Origin: SB11 sp965249955
GTDB lineage: Bacteria > Bacteroidota > Bacteroidia > UBA8524
Length of the DNA: 64,000 bases
Assembly (NCBI GenBank): GCA_965249955.1
Contig: OZ252261.1
Location: 1,612,001-1,676,000 of the forward strand
Direction: 5' to 3'
Below, in pieces: positions 32,144 to 41,756 of this stretch; positions within the stretch are counted from its first letter, which is position 1, and each line of letters begins with the position of its first letter. The position numbers were made by a program, and so were the translations under genes. Under the pieces are notes generated by a model. That model ran no database searches, was not told the origin of the DNA, and worked only from the letters and a program-made list of their open reading frames with translations.

Positions 32144-34291
32144 CTAGTAGTATAAATACCTTTGGTCTTTAATATCGGCCATTTCTTTTAGTGCTTTGTT
32201 TGCTTGCACATCAGAAGTATTGGTTATTTGTGCAAGCTGACGAGACTTAATATCATCAAGTTTCTCAGGCAATTTTGCTTCTTCAATATTGTCTACCACA
32301 AACAGGTATACAGCATTGTTATCTTTTATTGGGCCTTGTATTTTTTTAGTTTCTGAGCCAAACATATATCCCAATAGTGTGGGTGCTGGGCCTGCACTGG
32401 CAACAGTAGAAGTACTAAAGGTTTGGTAAGGAACATCCATAACGGTTACACCTAGTTTGGCAGCAATATCAGCCAAAGTAGCTGAGCCGTTTTTAGCTTC
32501 TTCTAATTTTTGTTTTAGTTGTTGGGCTTTTTTCTCTTTACGCACTGCTTCTTCCAAACGTTCGCGAACATCTTCAACTTTTGCAGTTCCTTCTTCGCTT
32601 TTTGCTACTAAAAGAGCCACTACCAGTTTGCTGTTTTCGTCTACCTCAAAAGGTTGTGAAATTTCACCTACTGAACGATCTTCATCAAAAGCCCACATAA
32701 TTACTTTACGTGCATCTCTAAGACCACCTAAAACACGGTCGCGCGCTTTGATGCTTTCGCCAATTCGTTTGCTATAGCCACGTTCTTCAATGGCTTTATT
32801 AAACTGTTCTTCGTTGGCTACAGAGCCTGCAAATTCATTAGCAGTAGAAACTATTGAAGCAAAGGTTTCGTTGCTAGGCTCTATGGCACGAGCAATCTCG
32901 CCTATTCTTATTTTTTTACGACTAGCATTGTGCGTAATTTTTACAACGTGAACCCCTTGTGTGGTGGTAACAATGGTATAATCGCCTTTGTTTCCTTTTG
33001 CAATAGCACTTATTAAGTTTTTAGGCAATTGGGGTGCGTTTTCTTGAAACCATCCTAAATCACCGCCTTTGCTATTGGTATTTGGGTCTAAACTTTGTGT
33101 TTTAACTGCTTCTGCAAAATCTTTTCCGCCGCGTAGCTCTGCCAATAAATCAGCTGCTTTTTTGCGGGTTGCTGCTGTATCTTCTTTTGTTGCTCCTTCA
33201 GGACGAAGAAGTATGTGCGAAGCACGGTAGTATGAAACGGTATCGGGCTTGCTGTCTAACACTTTAAATACTAAGTATTCTCCGTCTTGAAAAGCAGGAC
33301 CAAATACACGACCTGGTTCGGCAGCAAATAAAGAATCTTCTATAAAATCGATAAAGTTACCGCGACGTAAATAGTTGGTGTCGTATACACCTCCGTTGTT
33401 TACTATAAAGGCTGAGTCGTTTTTGGTTTCTTTAAACGCTTGTGTTTTATTACCTGCCCAAGTAAACGCATCAAGCGAGTCTTTGCCTGACGGATAAATA
33501 TCAAAGGCTACGTACTCTATCTTGCGCGATGCTTCTTGTTTAAATTCTTCAGCGTGTTTTTGTAAATATTCTGATAATTCAGAATCGGTTACTTTTATTG
33601 TTGAATCTACAATGGTAAGGTAGTTAAGAGCCACAAACTGACCTTTAAGGGTGTTGTTTGCTGCTGCGTACTCTTCTTTAGCTTCAAGGCTGTTTACATA
33701 ATTTCCTTTGCGCACGTATGCAAAGTATTTTTTGTTAACAGCATCATCCATAATGCCTTTGTCTATAAACTCAACCCATTGCGCTTCTTCTTCGGGTTGC
33801 ATATTTTGGCGGTAACCTACTGCTTTGCTAACATCTAACTGACCGTTGGCCGGGTTTGCAAACTGCTCAAATACTTGCCCTGTTTGTGGGTTAGTAAAGT
33901 AGTTCACTACCATTTGGTGAGGTGTTGGCGCTTGAAACTCAAGCCAAGTAAGTTCTTCTGGGCTTACTTCAAGGTGCATTTTTTTGTATTGTTTTTGCAA
34001 TACAATGTCCCTAAAAAAGCTTTCCCATACTTGATCGCGAATGATGTCTTGCAAATCAGGCGATAGTTGGCCGTATTGACGTTGAGCGTTTTGCTCATAT
34101 TCTTTAAGTTTTTTGTCAAAATCGGCGTATTGAATTTTTTCGCCTTTCATTTTGCCTACAACAAACTCTTGATTATTAAACAAAGAGCCATTGCTACTAA
34201 ATGCGTCAGTTAGTATAAATGCCAATAATGAGATGGCAATAAGGCCTATTACCAATCCTGAACGTTGTCTTATTTTACCTATTACAGCCAT
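32144..34291 (-). CDS. ppiD: PpiD-like membrane-anchored peptidyl-prolyl isomerase (SurA_N / parvulin)
   Basis: The 715-residue protein has an N-terminal cytoplasmic stub MAVIGKIRQRS and one helix (about 13-30: LVIGLIAISLLAFILTD), the SurA_N-type chaperone region (about 35-260) and a parvulin domain at about 350-455: YRASHILLRPEG, then KKAADLLAELRGGKDFAEAV and GGDLGWF. A second, degenerate parvulin-like or C-terminal region follows (about 460-700). It works as a periplasmic chaperone and foldase at the inner membrane. The size is that of Bacteroidota members. The gene is single, with its own terminator. Confidence 0.93.
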   Translation of the reverse strand: MAVIGKIRQRSGLVIGLIAISLLAFILTDAFSSNGSLFNNQEFVVGKMKGEKIQYADFDKKLKEYEQNAQRQYGQLSPDLQDIIRDQVWESFFRDIVLQKQYKKMHLEVSPEELTWLEFQAPTPHQMVVNYFTNPQTGQVFEQFANPANGQLDVSKAVGYRQNMQPEEEAQWVEFIDKGIMDDAVNKKYFAYVRKGNYVNSLEAKEEYAAANNTLKGQFVALNYLTIVDSTIKVTDSELSEYLQKHAEEFKQEASRKIEYVAFDIYPSGKDSLDAFTWAGNKTQAFKETKNDSAFIVNNGGVYDTNYLRRGNFIDFIEDSLFAAEPGRVFGPAFQDGEYLVFKVLDSKPDTVSYYRASHILLRPEGATKEDTAATRKKAADLLAELRGGKDFAEAVKTQSLDPNTNSKGGDLGWFQENAPQLPKNLISAIAKGNKGDYTIVTTTQGVHVVKITHNASRKKIRIGEIARAIEPSNETFASIVSTANEFAGSVANEEQFNKAIEERGYSKRIGESIKARDRVLGGLRDARKVIMWAFDEDRSVGEISQPFEVDENSKLVVALLVAKSEEGTAKVEDVRERLEEAVRKEKKAQQLKQKLEEAKNGSATLADIAAKLGVTVMDVPYQTFSTSTVASAGPAPTLLGYMFGSETKKIQGPIKDNNAVYLFVVDNIEEAKLPEKLDDIKSRQLAQITNTSDVQANKALKEMADIKDQRYLYY

Positions 34292-34350
34292 GTTATGCTA
34301 TTTCAAAAGAGTCGCAAAATACGTTTTTTGTTAATGATTTTCAAAATGAT

Positions 34351-35298
34351 TTAGATTGAGGGGCTTACGGCAGTGTTTTTTGATAGAAAATCAGCGTATG
34401 CAATTTGTATCCCTTCTTCTAGTTTGGTTTTAGGTCGCCAGCCTGTGGCAAACACTTTTTCTACACTCATCAGCTTTCGCGGAGTACCGTCAGGCTTGCT
34501 AGTGTCAAACTTCAAGTCACCCGCATAGCCAATTACTTTTTGTACGGTTTGTGCCAACTCTTTTATACTAAGGTCTTCGCCACAACCAATGTTTACAAAT
34601 TGTTTTTCGTTGTAGTTTAACATTAGGTGAAAACAAGCATCGGCCAAGTCGTCGGCAAATAAAAACTCACGCAAGGGAGCACCCGTTCCCCAAATTTCTA
34701 CAAAAGGAAGGTTGTTTTCCTTTGCCTCGTGAAACTTACGAATAAGCGCAGGCAGCACGTGCGAGTTTTGCGGGTGGTAATTATCGTTTAAGCCATACAA
34801 ATTGGTCGGCATTACGGCTATGTAGTTGCAGCCGTATTGGTCGCGATAGGCTTCGCACATTTTTATACCTGCTATTTTGGCTATGGCATACGGCTCATTA
34901 GTTGGTTCTAACAAACCGGTTAGCAAATATTCTTCTTTTAGCGGCTGTGGTGCAAGTTTTGGATAAATGCACGACGAACCAAAAAACATAAGTTTTGTTA
35001 CCCCGTTTACATACGATTGATGAATGATGTTGTTTTGTATCATCAAGTTATCGTACAAAAAATCGGCGCGGTAAGTGTTGTTGGCCACTATGCCGCCTAC
35101 TTTGGCAGCGGCTAAAAAAACATATTCGGGTTTTTCGGCAGCAAAAAAATCAGCAACCGCTTGTTGGCTTCTTAAGTCCAACTCTTTACTGGTACGGGTA
35201 ACTATGTTGTTGTAGCCTTCGGCTTGCAAACGTCTCACCATTGCCGAACCTACCATTCCCCTGTGTCCAGCAACGTATATTTTTGAGTTTTTCTCCAT
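34351..35298 (-). CDS. fcl: GDP-L-fucose synthase
   Basis: The 315-residue NADP-dependent epimerase/reductase converts GDP-4-keto-6-deoxymannose to GDP-L-fucose. It has the Rossmann motif GHRGMVGSAM (about 11-20), FFGSSCIYPK, the catalytic YAIAK (Y/K pair, about 137-141) and the MPTNLYGLNDNY family segment. Together with gmd upstream on the same strand (about 240 bases away, with a repeat in between) it completes the pathway from GDP-mannose. GDP-fucose feeds capsule, LPS or glycoprotein synthesis; in Bacteroidetes it is often used for protein O-glycosylation. Confidence 0.97.
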   Translation of the reverse strand: MEKNSKIYVAGHRGMVGSAMVRRLQAEGYNNIVTRTSKELDLRSQQAVADFFAAEKPEYVFLAAAKVGGIVANNTYRADFLYDNLMIQNNIIHQSYVNGVTKLMFFGSSCIYPKLAPQPLKEEYLLTGLLEPTNEPYAIAKIAGIKMCEAYRDQYGCNYIAVMPTNLYGLNDNYHPQNSHVLPALIRKFHEAKENNLPFVEIWGTGAPLREFLFADDLADACFHLMLNYNEKQFVNIGCGEDLSIKELAQTVQKVIGYAGDLKFDTSKPDGTPRKLMSVEKVFATGWRPKTKLEEGIQIAYADFLSKNTAVSPSI

Positions 35299-35364
35299 CT
35301 AATATTCTCTTGAAAAAAGACTATAAATAGTCTTTTGATTATAACAAAGGCTAGTGGCGTGGCT

Positions 35365-35484
35365 CCCCTCCTTACTTGGTCATCCTGAGCGAAGTCGAAG
35401 GAGAACAAGTAAAAGGAGGGGGCGGGGGAGGTTTTCTAAATCTTACCACCCCTTAGTCCCCTCCTAACAACAGGAGGGAAAACA
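35365..35484. repeat. P1/P2 pair with another repeat nested in the P1 loop
   Basis: The P1 arms CCCCTCCTTACTT (35365-35377) and AAGTAAAAGGAGGGG (35407-35421) enclose 29 bases that contain the reverse form of the TTCGACTTCGCTCAGG element (CATCCTGAGCGAAGTCGAAG, about 35381-35400). A P2 element follows at 35446-35484 in reverse orientation. This reads as an insertion of one repeat family into another between gmd and fcl. Transcription of fcl from gmd would pass through this. Confidence 0.75.
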
Positions 35485-35535
35485 GCAGAACATACCATTA
35501 GCGGTGTTTATACGTTTTTATTTCACACAAGAAAT

Positions 35536-36669
35536 CTATTCAAAATAATTCATTGTCTGATACCCTCCGTCGCGCATATACTTGTCTTTTTTAATTAACT
35601 TCAAGTCGCTACGCATCATATCATCTACCAAGCCTTTCAAATCGTATTTAGGATCCCAGCCCAATTGGTTTTTTGCTTTGCTTGGGTCGCCAATCAACAA
35701 ATCAACTTCTGTTGGACGGAAATAACGCGGGTCGACCGCTAAAATCTCTTGCCCTTCTTTTACCGGCGAGCTTATTTCTAAAAGACTTAGTCTATCAATA
35801 TTTACTGACGACACTATGCCTACCTCGTTTACTCCTTCGCCTTTAAAATCAATTGTTATACCCACGTAGGCAAAAGCCATACGAATAAAATCGCGCACAC
35901 TGGTAGTAACACCGGTTGCCACAACATAATCTTCGGGTTTTTCTTGTTGAAGGATAAGGTACATCGCTTCTATATAATCTTTGGCATGGCCCCAATCGCG
36001 TTGGGCATCCAAATTCCCTACAAACAGTTTGTCTTGCATACCCAAGGCAATTTTTGATGCTGCGCGGGTAATTTTGCGGGTAACAAAGGTTTCGCCGCGT
36101 ATGGGCGACTCGTGATTGAACAATATACCGTTGGTGGCATACATACCGTAGGCCTCGCGGTAGTTTACTGTAATCCAATACGCATACAACTTGGCTGCCG
36201 CGTAAGGAGAACGTGGGTAAAAGGGCGTTTTTTCACTTTGGGGAACTTCTTGTACCAAACCATACAACTCTGATGTTGAGGCTTGGTAAAAACGGGTTTT
36301 TTGGGTAAGCCCCAATATACGTATGGCTTCTAATATGCGTAGTGCACCAATAGCATCGCTATTAGCAGTATACTCAGGTGTTTCAAAACTTACCTGCACA
36401 TGGCTTTGAGCAGCAAGGTTATAAATTTCATCAGGCTGAGTTTCTTGTATTATGCGTATAAGATTGGTGCTGTCCGTCAAATCGCCATAGTGCAGCTTCA
36501 ACTTCACATTTTTTTCGTGCGGGTCTTGATACAAATGGTCAATCCTATCGGTATTAAAAAGCGAGCTGCGGCGTTTTATACCGTGTACCTCGTAGCCTTT
36601 GTTCAATAAAAATTCGGCAAGGTATGCCCCGTCCTGTCCTGTTATACCCGTTATTAGTGCTGTTTTCAT
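35536..36669 (-). CDS. gmd: GDP-mannose 4,6-dehydratase
   Basis: This 377-residue enzyme catalyses the first step of GDP-fucose synthesis. Motifs seen: GITGQDGAYLAEFLL (NADP-binding), NLAAQSHVQVSFETPEYTA, the STSELYG segment and the catalytic YAAAK. The substrate-binding FNHESPIRGETFVTRKI and the terminal LIKKDKYMRDGGYQ are as in other Gmd. ATG 36669 is chosen; the TTG three bases further up is unlikely. A TACTTTTG box on the minus strand is at 36713-36706. Confidence 0.97.
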   Translation of the reverse strand: MKTALITGITGQDGAYLAEFLLNKGYEVHGIKRRSSLFNTDRIDHLYQDPHEKNVKLKLHYGDLTDSTNLIRIIQETQPDEIYNLAAQSHVQVSFETPEYTANSDAIGALRILEAIRILGLTQKTRFYQASTSELYGLVQEVPQSEKTPFYPRSPYAAAKLYAYWITVNYREAYGMYATNGILFNHESPIRGETFVTRKITRAASKIALGMQDKLFVGNLDAQRDWGHAKDYIEAMYLILQQEKPEDYVVATGVTTSVRDFIRMAFAYVGITIDFKGEGVNEVGIVSSVNIDRLSLLEISSPVKEGQEILAVDPRYFRPTEVDLLIGDPSKAKNQLGWDPKYDLKGLVDDMMRSDLKLIKKDKYMRDGGYQTMNYFE

Positions 36670-36705
36670 CAAAAAATTTTAGTTCCCTAGTTTTGAATTA
36701 CTTTG

Positions 36706-36713
36706 CAAAAGTA
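36706..36713 (-). promoter_or_regulatory. gmd promoter, -7 box
   Basis: TACTTTTG on the minus strand matches TAnnTTTG and lies 36 bases upstream of the gmd ATG. No -33 box is evident. Confidence 0.35.
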
Positions 36714-36728
36714 TTTATTTAATAGTTA

Positions 36729-38039
36729 ATGATACTTATTTATTGCCCCATAAGCAGCGTTCGCCTTCACTATACTGTCAAACAGTTGTTTGGGCTACTT
36801 CCGGGGTCAATCTATGAAATCACAGACAATAAAGACGCTTTTCTTGCTGCTAACGTCGCCCAAATTAATTACAGCAAAGAAACATTTGAGGGTGTAATAA
36901 ACATTATGCCTTCAAACTTATTAGGGCAAACAACAATAGTGCCCCAAAGCCCTACCGTTGGCCATTGGGAAGGCACGCCCACCCTGTTTGCTAACAATGG
37001 CGGCACTTTGCCTTTTGATATTTTTAGTGCCGTGTTTTTTTTATTGAGCCGATACGAGGAATATACTGATACTAAACGCGACCAACACGGCCGCTTCACG
37101 GCACAGCAAAGCTTGGCATATAACAACAGTTTTTTGCACCTCCCTCTTATTAATATTTGGGCTGATAAATTGCGTGTGTTGCTAAACAACACCTTTTCGC
37201 TTGAGTTAAAAAAACTGCCTTACACATATACTTCGACTATTGATATTGACCAAATATTCTACTACCGTTACAAACCGTTGGCAAGGCAAATACTGGGTGG
37301 TTTACGCCAATTGTATCGTGGTGAATGGGCTTCTTTTTGGCAAAGAAAACTAACTTTATTAGGCATACAAAACGACCCTAATGATGTTTTTGATTGGCTG
37401 CACACATTGCACCACAAACACAATACAAAAACACTTTTCTTTTTTTTAATGGGTGATGCCGCCCCTCCCTACGACCCTGCTCCTGTTTATTATAAAAAAG
37501 CCGCCTCAACTATTATACAGCACACTTCAACCCATTATTTAACGGGTATACATCCATCGTATCATTCTTTTAACAATGAAACAATATTATTGAAGGAGAA
37601 AAACCGACTGGAAGTTTTGACAAAAACCCAAATACAGCATAGCCGCCAGCACTTTTTACGGTTTAGTTTGCCCCAAACGTACAGGGCATTGATAAACTGC
37701 GGTATAACGCATGAGTATAGCATGGGCTATGCCGATGTGGTTGGCTACCGCGCAAGCATTGCCGCCCCTTTTGCTTGGTTTGATTTGGAAAAAAATGAGG
37801 AAACAGCGCTAACAATTTACCCTTTTGCGGTAATGGATGTTACCCTAAAAAATTACATGAAACTTAGCCCCAATGAAGCGATGGAAACCATAAAAAAACT
37901 AAACCTGCCCGTGCAAAAACACGGCGGTAATTTTATGAGTTTGTGGCACAATGAATCGCTGAGTGAAGCAGGAAATTGGAAAAACTGGCGTGAGGTTTAT
38001 CAATTGTTACTTACTTTTAGCCCCGAAAATGGAGATTAG
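36729..38039 (+). CDS. Polysaccharide-deacetylase-like protein (DUF7033 type)
   Basis: A 436-residue cytoplasmic protein without a signal peptide. The N-terminal part (about 1-130) resembles the DUF7033 region found on Bacteroidota deacetylase-family proteins (FDIFSAVFFLLSRYEEYT). From about 160 there is a NodB-like fold with STIDIDQIFYYRY (the D-x-D metal pair), GIHPSYHSFNN (the H-x3-H part) and LRFSLPQTYRALINCGITHEYSMGY. Such proteins act on envelope or capsule sugars. It is divergent from gmd and overlaps the next gene by 11 bases, so it forms a two-gene unit with it. Confidence 0.75.
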   Translation: MILIYCPISSVRLHYTVKQLFGLLPGSIYEITDNKDAFLAANVAQINYSKETFEGVINIMPSNLLGQTTIVPQSPTVGHWEGTPTLFANNGGTLPFDIFSAVFFLLSRYEEYTDTKRDQHGRFTAQQSLAYNNSFLHLPLINIWADKLRVLLNNTFSLELKKLPYTYTSTIDIDQIFYYRYKPLARQILGGLRQLYRGEWASFWQRKLTLLGIQNDPNDVFDWLHTLHHKHNTKTLFFFLMGDAAPPYDPAPVYYKKAASTIIQHTSTHYLTGIHPSYHSFNNETILLKEKNRLEVLTKTQIQHSRQHFLRFSLPQTYRALINCGITHEYSMGYADVVGYRASIAAPFAWFDLEKNEETALTIYPFAVMDVTLKNYMKLSPNEAMETIKKLNLPVQKHGGNFMSLWHNESLSEAGNWKNWREVYQLLLTFSPENGD

Positions 38040-38946
38040 TTTTATACACCGCGATGAAATAAACGAAGCAAAATGGGACGATTGCATATACCAGTCTTTT
38101 AATAGTTTGGTGTACGCCTATACATGGTATTTGGATGAGGTGGCCGATGAATGGAGTGCCTTAGTACTGGGCGATTACAAAGCGGTGATGCCTTTGCCCC
38201 ACCGCAAAAAATGGGGGTTTACCTATTTGTATCAGCCGTTTTTTTGCCAGCAGCTAGGTATATTTTCTAATGGAGAGATTAGTAAAGAACTGGTAACAAA
38301 GTTTTTTGCGCAAATACCTCCCCACTTTAGCTATGTTGATATACAGGTAAATATTTTTACGCAAATTGTTTCGCCACAAATAAAGGTAAGACAAAAAACC
38401 AACCACCACCTGCCGCTTATTTCTACTTATGAAAAAATTGTTTCAGGGTATAACGACAACACCCGCCGCAACCTAAAAAAGGCCGACAACGCTAAAATAC
38501 AGGTATTGGAAAACGCCGAACCCTCATCAATAATAAAATTGTACCGCGAATATTATGGGCACAAAACACCCGAGGTAAAAGAAGAGGATTACACTCGCCT
38601 TAACCGTTTGGTAAACAAATGCTTAAAAATGGGCGTATTACGCGCTTGGTCGGCTTTCGACGAGCGTAACTCGTTGTGCGCCGGAGCCTTGTTTATTAAC
38701 GACCACAAAAACGTATACTACTTACTGGGAGGAACTAACGATATAGGTAAAGAAACGGGAGCTATGCAAGCCATTTTTGATGGTTTTATAAAAGCCCATG
38801 CCGGACAAAACCTTGTGCTTGATTTTGAAGGCTCAGAAATTGAAGGAATAGCCCGATTTTATAAAGGCTTGGGAGCAAAACCGGTTTACTATTACAGCGT
38901 TCAACAAAACCGACTGCCGTATATTATCCGTTGGTTAAAACGTTAG
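38029..38946 (+). CDS. GNAT/FemAB-like acyltransferase
   Basis: Starting at ATG 38029 (305 residues) keeps the overlap with the upstream gene to 11 bases and gives MEISFIHRDEINEAKWDD; an upstream ATG would place 22 residues of wrong-looking sequence in front. The C-terminal half has RRNLKKADNAKIQV and LILGG-like acetyltransferase elements (CAGALFINDHKNVYYLLGGT, GAMQAIFDGFIKAH, LDFEGSEIEGIARFYKGLGA), typical of FemAB/GNAT proteins encoded in polysaccharide loci. It likely transfers an amino acid or acyl group to a sugar or peptide. It pairs with the deacetylase-like gene. Confidence 0.75.
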   Translation: MEISFIHRDEINEAKWDDCIYQSFNSLVYAYTWYLDEVADEWSALVLGDYKAVMPLPHRKKWGFTYLYQPFFCQQLGIFSNGEISKELVTKFFAQIPPHFSYVDIQVNIFTQIVSPQIKVRQKTNHHLPLISTYEKIVSGYNDNTRRNLKKADNAKIQVLENAEPSSIIKLYREYYGHKTPEVKEEDYTRLNRLVNKCLKMGVLRAWSAFDERNSLCAGALFINDHKNVYYLLGGTNDIGKETGAMQAIFDGFIKAHAGQNLVLDFEGSEIEGIARFYKGLGAKPVYYYSVQQNRLPYIIRWLKR

Positions 38947-38949
38947 TGC

Positions 38950-39486
38950 TTAAACTCCCAATATTTTGGCATTTACCCAAAAACGGGTTAAAATTTCTAA
39001 ATCCCTATCTTGTGTAATGGCTTCATCGGTAATGGTTTTTACCCTTAGTTTTATGCTTTCTTTTAACACATACTCTTTAAGGTTGTCGCTTATATAATCC
39101 AAATCAAGAGAGGTAAGCCCGTCAGGAACATCAAATTTTGAAGCCACACGTATCTCGTCTAGTCCTTCTGCAGAAATAAACACTTCTACTGATTTAAGAA
39201 AGTTGAGGTTGGTGCCTTGAGGTGCTTTTACCTTTATGTTAATCTTATCAAGTTTAATCTCATCTACCAAGTCTTTACTGGTATTGTTGTTTTCAAACTT
39301 GCTTTGATAATCGGTAGTAATATCAGGAGAGGCAAGACTAATAGGTAGGTTTACAATTGAGTTGGCAGGCACCGTTACACTTGAGGTATACTCAAGATGA
39401 AACTGGGTAAGTTTATCTAGCTTTTTACAACTGTACACCCCTGCAACACCAATAATTATAAGGCTTAATAGTATTATCTTTTTCAT
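38950..39486 (-). CDS. Lipoprotein of unknown function (178 residues)
   Basis: ATG 39486 gives MKKIILLSLIIIGVAGVYSC with a lipobox (VYSC), so the GTG at 39519, which overlaps the dnaG stop, is rejected as start. The mature part is beta-rich with FHLEYTSSVTVP, VEVFISAEGLDEI and LTSLDLDYISDNLKEYVL. No family is recognised. It converges on the GNAT gene with a 3-base gap and follows dnaG on the same strand by 29 bases, so it may be co-transcribed with dnaG. Confidence 0.6.
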   Translation of the reverse strand: MKKIILLSLIIIGVAGVYSCKKLDKLTQFHLEYTSSVTVPANSIVNLPISLASPDITTDYQSKFENNNTSKDLVDEIKLDKINIKVKAPQGTNLNFLKSVEVFISAEGLDEIRVASKFDVPDGLTSLDLDYISDNLKEYVLKESIKLRVKTITDEAITQDRDLEILTRFWVNAKILGV

Positions 39487-39515
39487 ATTCGTTTCTGTTA
39501 ATCGTTCTTTATTAA

Positions 39516-41735
39516 TCACTTAACAACCGTTGCGCCCAAAAGTTCGGTTATGTGGCGGCGGTAGTTTAAGTACATCATGTGTTTTTGCAGCAATTCTTCC
39601 ATTTTTTTTGCTGCTTCATCTTCTTGGTTTTCTTCGGCTTGAGGCTCTTCCTTCGGTTCTGAAGACCCTTCAAGCTCAACAGGTTCTTCCGGCTGAAAAT
39701 CTAACGGTTGCTCAAACTCCGCGATTTGCTCGGGCACAAAATCCTGTGTCTCTTTTTCAGCAATTATAGTAAAATCAACGCTGCTATCACTTGTTTCATC
39801 CCAGTTAAAACCCTCTTCTATTTCATCAATCGCCGTATTCTCTTCACTAATAATAATGGGCTCCGTGTCTATTTCCTGCGGACGTGGTTTAGCTACCGTT
39901 GCTTGTTCTGCCTCTTTCATCTCCTCAAGGTTTTGCTGCATCAATATATCGATTTTTTTTAACTTTAAATGCAGCAATACACTATCTACATCATTAGGAT
40001 AATTGTCTTTTATCTCGGTAATGTATACATCAAACTTCTCTTCCCACTGCGGACTTACCTTGTACGTTTCTGTTAAAAAATCAGCCGCTAATGCCACCAA
40101 TTCCTGATCTTCACTGTGCAAAAACAAGTTTTCGTCTACCGTTTGCAGGTTATTTATAGTGTCTTGCACCATGTCTAACACCTTTTTGTACAACGGATGC
40201 TCAAACTCAAAACCATCGGCTTCTATTTGTTGCAGCACATAATCGGCTACGGTAAGCACCGTATCTCGATAGGGCAAATGCCCAAACTGCATCAATATAC
40301 GCGCCACGCCTTTTTCTTGCTCTTGCCCCATGTTTAGGGCGGGTTGCAATTCTTCTTGACTAAACGGTTCGGCATTTATCTGCTCTAACTCGGCCAGCAA
40401 TTTGCGCTCTTCAGGGTCTTTTACGTCAGTCTTTCGGCGAACTTTGTTCACCTCTGCCATTAGCAATTCAGGCCCTACTTCAAACACCCGAGCGCACTCG
40501 TTTATAAAGGTGCTTCGGGTAATATTGTCGGGTATTTTGCTAATGCTTTCTACCAAATCGCGTATAGCCGCCGATTTTTTTACAGGGTCGTTTTTGGCTT
40601 CACCCACCAACAACTCCGATTTATACAGAATGAAATCTTTTGCGTTTTCATCCAAATATTTCTGAAAGGCAGTACCCCCCAGTTTTTTACAATACGTATC
40701 GGGGTCTTCGCCTTCGGGCAGCAATACTATTTTAACGTTTAGCCCGCCTGCCAATATTATATCAATACCGCGCAGGGCGGCTTTCATACCCGCCGCATCA
40801 CCATCGTATATAATACATACGTTTTTTGTGAAGCGATAGATTTGTTTTACCTGCCCTTCGGTTAAAGAAGTTCCCGAAGAAGCCGCTACGTTTTCAACTC
40901 CTGCTTGGCTTAGGGTGATAACGTCAGTATAGCCTTCTACCAAATAGCATTTATCGTGTTGGCGAATGCTGTTTTTGGCAAAGTAGATGCCGTATAGTAT
41001 TTCTGATTTTTTGTAAACCTCCGTCTCAGGGCTGTTGAGGTATTTGGGACTTTTATCGTCTTTTATTAATTGACGACCACCAAAGGCTACTACTCTACCG
41101 CTAAGGTTGTGAAAGGGAAACATTACCCGCTCGCGAAACATATCGAAGGCTCTGCCTTGTTCGCTCACTTTTGTCAAACCTGCACGTTGCAGTATATCAA
41201 GACTATACCCTATCTTAGTTGCTTCATCCGTAAAACTACCCCACTCTTTTTTGGTGTAGCCTAAACCGAATTTTTTTATGGTTTCGTCTCTAAACCCACG
41301 CTCGTAAAAATAGCTTTTGCCTACTGTTTTGCCTTCTTCATCTTCCCATAGGTTCTGTTCAAACTGTTTGGCAGCATACTCAAGGGCGATTAAAAGGCTT
41401 TCGCGCTCGTTGGCTGCGGTAACGGCTTCGGGCGTTTGATTTCGCTCTTCTACAACTTCAATATTGTATTTTTTGGCTAGGTAACGGAGTGCATCGGCAT
41501 ACTCCATTTTTTCGTGCTCCATTATAAAACCAACGGAGTTGCCCGCACGGCCGCAACCAAAACACTTGTATATGCCTTTGTTGGGCGACACCACAAACGA
41601 CGGCGTTTTTTCGCCATGAAACGGACACAAACCCATAAGGTTTGCCCCACGCTTTTTTAGCGTAACAAAATCGCCTACCACCTCATCTACTTGGGCGGCG
41701 GCCAATATGTCTTCTACCGTGTTTTTGGGTATCAT
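39516..41735 (-). CDS. dnaG: DNA primase
   Basis: The 739-residue enzyme makes RNA primers for replication. The CHC2 zinc finger is at the N-terminus (C37, H40, C58, C61: LCPFHGEKTPSF, YKCFGCGRAGN), followed by the primase core (about 120-430) with the TOPRIM acidic motifs YLVEGYTDVI and CIIYDGDAAGMKA. The end is unusual: about 610-710 is a highly acidic, low-complexity linker (EEPQAEENQEDEAAKK) before a last helix. That makes it about 80-130 residues longer than many DnaG. Start ATG 41735. No rpoD or other replication gene is adjacent. Confidence 0.97.
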   Translation of the reverse strand: MIPKNTVEDILAAAQVDEVVGDFVTLKKRGANLMGLCPFHGEKTPSFVVSPNKGIYKCFGCGRAGNSVGFIMEHEKMEYADALRYLAKKYNIEVVEERNQTPEAVTAANERESLLIALEYAAKQFEQNLWEDEEGKTVGKSYFYERGFRDETIKKFGLGYTKKEWGSFTDEATKIGYSLDILQRAGLTKVSEQGRAFDMFRERVMFPFHNLSGRVVAFGGRQLIKDDKSPKYLNSPETEVYKKSEILYGIYFAKNSIRQHDKCYLVEGYTDVITLSQAGVENVAASSGTSLTEGQVKQIYRFTKNVCIIYDGDAAGMKAALRGIDIILAGGLNVKIVLLPEGEDPDTYCKKLGGTAFQKYLDENAKDFILYKSELLVGEAKNDPVKKSAAIRDLVESISKIPDNITRSTFINECARVFEVGPELLMAEVNKVRRKTDVKDPEERKLLAELEQINAEPFSQEELQPALNMGQEQEKGVARILMQFGHLPYRDTVLTVADYVLQQIEADGFEFEHPLYKKVLDMVQDTINNLQTVDENLFLHSEDQELVALAADFLTETYKVSPQWEEKFDVYITEIKDNYPNDVDSVLLHLKLKKIDILMQQNLEEMKEAEQATVAKPRPQEIDTEPIIISEENTAIDEIEEGFNWDETSDSSVDFTIIAEKETQDFVPEQIAEFEQPLDFQPEEPVELEGSSEPKEEPQAEENQEDEAAKKMEELLQKHMMYLNYRRHITELLGATVVK

Positions 41736-41756
41736 TTAATTTTTGTTTTTTGTGCA

